Below, piece after piece: positions 58,976 to 64,000 of a stretch of DNA of 64,000 nt. Each line of letters starts with the position of its first letter. The stretch's first letter is position 1. This DNA is from Gracilimonas sediminicola (GTDB lineage Bacteria; Bacteroidota; Rhodothermia; Balneolales; Balneolaceae): the NCBI RefSeq assembly GCF_024320785.1, contig NZ_JANDBC010000002.1, positions 496,001-560,000 on the forward strand. The letters run 5' to 3'. The position numbers were made by a program, and so were the translations under genes. Under the pieces are notes generated by a model. It did no database searches. It was not told where the DNA came from and worked only from the letters and a program-made list of their open reading frames with translations.

Positions 58976-59579
58976 TTATATGTGGCTTATATCTGAATAA
59001 GTGGATGTAAAGGTTATAAAAAGCCCTCTTGAGTGCAATTATATAATTGTGGTGCTGATATTCAGTATTCCTTTTTTCCTGAGGCGTCATCCAATAGGCA
59101 ATTCTATGATCAAAATTTTCCCAGGCCATGTTGGCAATGCTTCTGGCTGTATATTTAAACTGGCCTCCTTTTTTCTGCCTGATTTGGACTTCCATTTTTA
59201 CATCATAAAGTGGACCAATATGCAGAAAATTAATGCTGTATATCCGCCTTCTTAATCGAATGTTTGACACGGATACAATTAAATCAGCTGAAGTAGAATC
59301 ACCGGTTATTGAAAAATGAGTAAACTGCGGATAGGAATGCATGAGCTGTTCGAGTATCAGGCTCGCCACAGAATCTACTGCAGATGATTCATCGATCTTT
59401 GCTTTTGTAGGTTCTGAAAAGAACTTTGTCCGGTTTTCAAACTCATAATACTCGGTAGTCAAAAACACTTTTTTCTGTTCAATTTCAGGCTTTAACCCAT
59501 TCCTGAACCCTGAACAGCCGGTTATAATCAATAAACCCAAAATCAGGATTTTACAATCCTTCAGAGATCCTGCCGTCAA
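58935..59579 (-). CDS. Uncharacterised lipoprotein
   Basis: A 214-residue protein with a lipoprotein signal (ILILGLLIITGC, Cys at about 22). The mature part has a beta-alpha-beta feel: VDSVASLILEQLMHSYPQFT, DLIVSVSNIRLRRRIYSINF, LYDVKMEVQIRQKKGGQFKY. It may belong to the group of small lipoproteins with TolB-like or DUF domains, but I cannot name it. It overlaps its upstream neighbour by 4 bases and its downstream one by 41. Confidence 0.6.
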   Translation of the reverse strand: MTAGSLKDCKILILGLLIITGCSGFRNGLKPEIEQKKVFLTTEYYEFENRTKFFSEPTKAKIDESSAVDSVASLILEQLMHSYPQFTHFSITGDSTSADLIVSVSNIRLRRRIYSINFLHIGPLYDVKMEVQIRQKKGGQFKYTARSIANMAWENFDHRIAYWMTPQEKRNTEYQHHNYIIALKRAFYNLYIHLFRYKPHINEATIHHSSRRDG

Positions 59580-60250
59580 CTCTTCTTCCCTTTATGATAA
59601 TTGGCAATACGGATAAGCTCTTTCTCCATGTCTTCGATTTTACCGGTTAGGATGCCGTGCTTCATTCCATATCGGATGAGCAGCATATTCAGAACACGGT
59701 CCGGTTTGGGGACTTTTGGTTTATCGAAGAACTTATTTCGAACAAATTGAATAAGAAGAGACAACAACCCCACTTTGAAAAGAAAGAACAGTCCTAATCC
59801 ATACCAAAGTGCATTAAACTCAACGCTTATCCCGACACCGGCTATTAAGTCGTTAAGACTAATTCCAATCAGGAATACCCCGGAAACGGTATAGATGAAT
59901 CCGTCTTTATTCAGCAAGCGGGCAATCGGCGTAGAAATCACATTCACAAACACACCGGTATTGAAGTACCACAAAAAATAAACGCCCAGCGAAATTATAA
60001 AAGCCCATAACGCATCAACGGTAGCATAAACGAGGATGAAGTAAAGCATCAATGCCAGCCCGTTAGAGCTTTTCACCCAGGCATCGGCTTCCTGAATGAT
60101 TTGTTCCAGGGGTTTTTCTTTCAGCAAGCCCGGCACGTATTTCTCAATTCCATCCCGTGTAATATGATACCAGTTTCCGTTGGAGGTGGTTATTCCATCC
60201 GGAAGCTCAAGCATCTGCCATTCAAAACGTCCTCTTTTAAAATTTTCCAT
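59576..60250 (-). CDS. Multi-spanning membrane protein of unknown function
   Basis: A 224-residue protein from the ATG at 60250 (the in-frame TTG at 60256 adds two residues). The soluble head (about 1-65) includes YHITRDGIEKYVPGLLKEKP. Four hydrophobic helices follow at about 66-90, 92-115, 120-145 and 150-180. The C-terminus is basic (GKIEDMEKELIRIANYHKGK). No family is recognised. It lies in an operon with comF. Confidence 0.6.
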   Translation of the reverse strand: MENFKRGRFEWQMLELPDGITTSNGNWYHITRDGIEKYVPGLLKEKPLEQIIQEADAWVKSSNGLALMLYFILVYATVDALWAFIISLGVYFLWYFNTGVFVNVISTPIARLLNKDGFIYTVSGVFLIGISLNDLIAGVGISVEFNALWYGLGLFFLFKVGLLSLLIQFVRNKFFDKPKVPKPDRVLNMLLIRYGMKHGILTGKIEDMEKELIRIANYHKGKKS

Positions 60251-60280
60251 GTCCAAATATAGGCTTTAATAAAGAAGGTT

Positions 60281-60985
60281 TCAGGCCTGGGCTACCGTAG
60301 CTATCATAATTTCTTTACAACCGGCTTTCTTCAGTTTGGATGCCAGCTCAAAGGTAGTGGCTCCGGTGGTGAACACGTCATCAATCACAATGCAAACGGC
60401 ATCCTCAATGGCTTCGGGATTCTGAACCTGAAAAGCCCCGGAAATATTCTTCCTTCTCTTTTCAAGAGAAAACCCGGTTTGTGTGCTCGTATTCTTAGTC
60501 CGGATGACCGTTTCCTGCCTTACAATATGAAGATTCGTCACCTCGGCTACACCTTTTGCAATATGGAAAGCCTGATTATAACCCCGCATTCTTCTTTTCT
60601 TTTTATGAAGGGGAACCGGAAGCAGCAAGGCCTTCTTATTTTTGATTCCGTTGACAAACAGAGGATTACCGAGCAGGCTTTTACCAAGCTGACGACCCAC
60701 ATCTTCGCCAACTCCGATCAACCGGTTATATTTAAGCTGATGCAAAAGCTCCTGCAAATGCCCGCCTTTGTCAAAATTCCAGAGCGCATGCTGCAGGCTT
60801 ATCCCTTCCGGAAGCAGGATATCACTTGAAGCTTGTTTTCCACCCCGGTAAGCTTCCTCAAATTTATCTTTTAGACACACCGTACATACAAAGTTTTCAT
60901 TCGTCGATAGCTTCAGCCCGCAAACCGTACATACTTTGGGAAATAAAACTTCTAAAACGCCCTCTTTAAATTTTGTAAGCAACAT
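60281..60985 (-). CDS. comF: ComF-family phosphoribosyltransferase-like protein
   Basis: A 234-residue protein. The zinc finger CTVCGLKLSTNENFVCTVC at the N-terminus is followed by the double-wing segment LLPVPLHKKKRRMRGYNQAF and the PRPP loop VCIVIDDVFTTGATTFELAS. ComF homologues support DNA uptake and late recombination steps. First gene of a four-gene minus-strand operon, divergent from the HTH gene. Confidence 0.93.
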   Translation of the reverse strand: MLLTKFKEGVLEVLFPKVCTVCGLKLSTNENFVCTVCLKDKFEEAYRGGKQASSDILLPEGISLQHALWNFDKGGHLQELLHQLKYNRLIGVGEDVGRQLGKSLLGNPLFVNGIKNKKALLLPVPLHKKKRRMRGYNQAFHIAKGVAEVTNLHIVRQETVIRTKNTSTQTGFSLEKRRKNISGAFQVQNPEAIEDAVCIVIDDVFTTGATTFELASKLKKAGCKEIMIATVAQA

Positions 60986-61052
60986 AATTTTTCCGCATCA
61001 ATTAAAGCTAAAAGTTTGCTTTTCCTATCACATTTAATTACTTAGCTTCTTA

Positions 61053-61060
61053 TAATTTTG
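61053..61060 (+). promoter_or_regulatory. Candidate -7 promoter element (TAnnTTTG) for the HTH-ligA unit
   Basis: TAATTTTG, an exact match to the Bacteroidota -7 consensus, lies 24 bp before the start codon of the RodZ-like gene. No well-placed -33 TTTG is seen. The 98-bp gap to comF holds nothing else. Confidence 0.4.
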
Positions 61061-61083
61061 TAAGCAGACCTAAATTATTTTAT

Positions 61084-64000
<2,917 letters not shown>

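Overview
The window looks like chromosomal DNA of a marine-type member of the Balneolota (the Balneola / Gracilimonas / Rhodohalobacter kind). This is an inference from several features: a C-terminal type IX secretion signal of the NPFNPTT type, a DUF4296 lipoprotein, an sdhC-A-B succinate dehydrogenase with one fused cytochrome b subunit, a Bacteroidota-style RpoZ, menaquinone-type MenG, TAnnTTTG-like promoter elements and moderate GC. Almost everything is core metabolism and envelope biology. No rRNA, tRNA, CRISPR array, prophage or transposase gene was seen.

Layout. 1-6.9 kb: end of a surface-polysaccharide locus, with an AT-rich flippase-like gene, rfbC-rfbA-rfbB (dTDP-4-keto-6-deoxysugar synthesis, no rmlD in view), a winged-helix/degenerate nucleotidyltransferase regulator and a Wzz-type chain-length protein. 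4.5-12.6 kb: unusually repeat-rich intergenic DNA around a tetR-fadE operon, trmB and a decayed VapBC toxin-antitoxin locus. 12.6-25 kb: pdxH-redoxin, an MscS channel coupled to a 1007-residue coiled-coil ATPase, an amidase-udk pair, coaX, an SDR, a DUF4296 lipoprotein, a four-helix-bundle (S23-like) gene inside long inverted repeats, and a RecQ-family helicase. 25-44.6 kb: a GH114-like lipoprotein, fasciclin, a class V aminotransferase, a small toxin-antitoxin pair, sdhCAB, yigZ-pduO-SGNH/TPR-glmM, a T9SS cargo propeller protein, ftsH-DUF1460-msrB. 44.6-64 kb: lipoprotein and barrel genes, a carbamoyltransferase with SxtK-like and SxtJ-like membrane partners, the yicC-gmk-rpoZ-coaBC operon, a lipase pair, fabZ-panB-surE, menG, a comF-led four-gene operon, a RodZ-like HTH protein and ligA, which runs off the right edge.

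The most unusual signal is not a protein. At about ten intergenic sites there are arms built from degenerate tandem 7- or 8-bp units (TAACACC, GTGATNAA, CACNAAAN, AGATNTG, GTTCNNT). Most are arranged as long inverted repeats. One copy encloses the four-helix-bundle gene. The others are empty, or are single arms. They lie inside or beside essential operons (sdhA/sdhB, yicC/gmk, upstream of fabZ, downstream of coaBC), and one arm supplies the last codons of coaX. I read them as one structural class of element with different unit sequences, with the S23-like gene as a possible full-length member; this is inference. Four further dispersed repeat families fill the 4.7-12.6 kb region. Other candidates for a closer look are the MscS plus coiled-coil ATPase cassette, the carbamoyltransferase/SxtK/SxtJ trio and the winged-helix/nucleotidyltransferase regulator heading the rfb operon.
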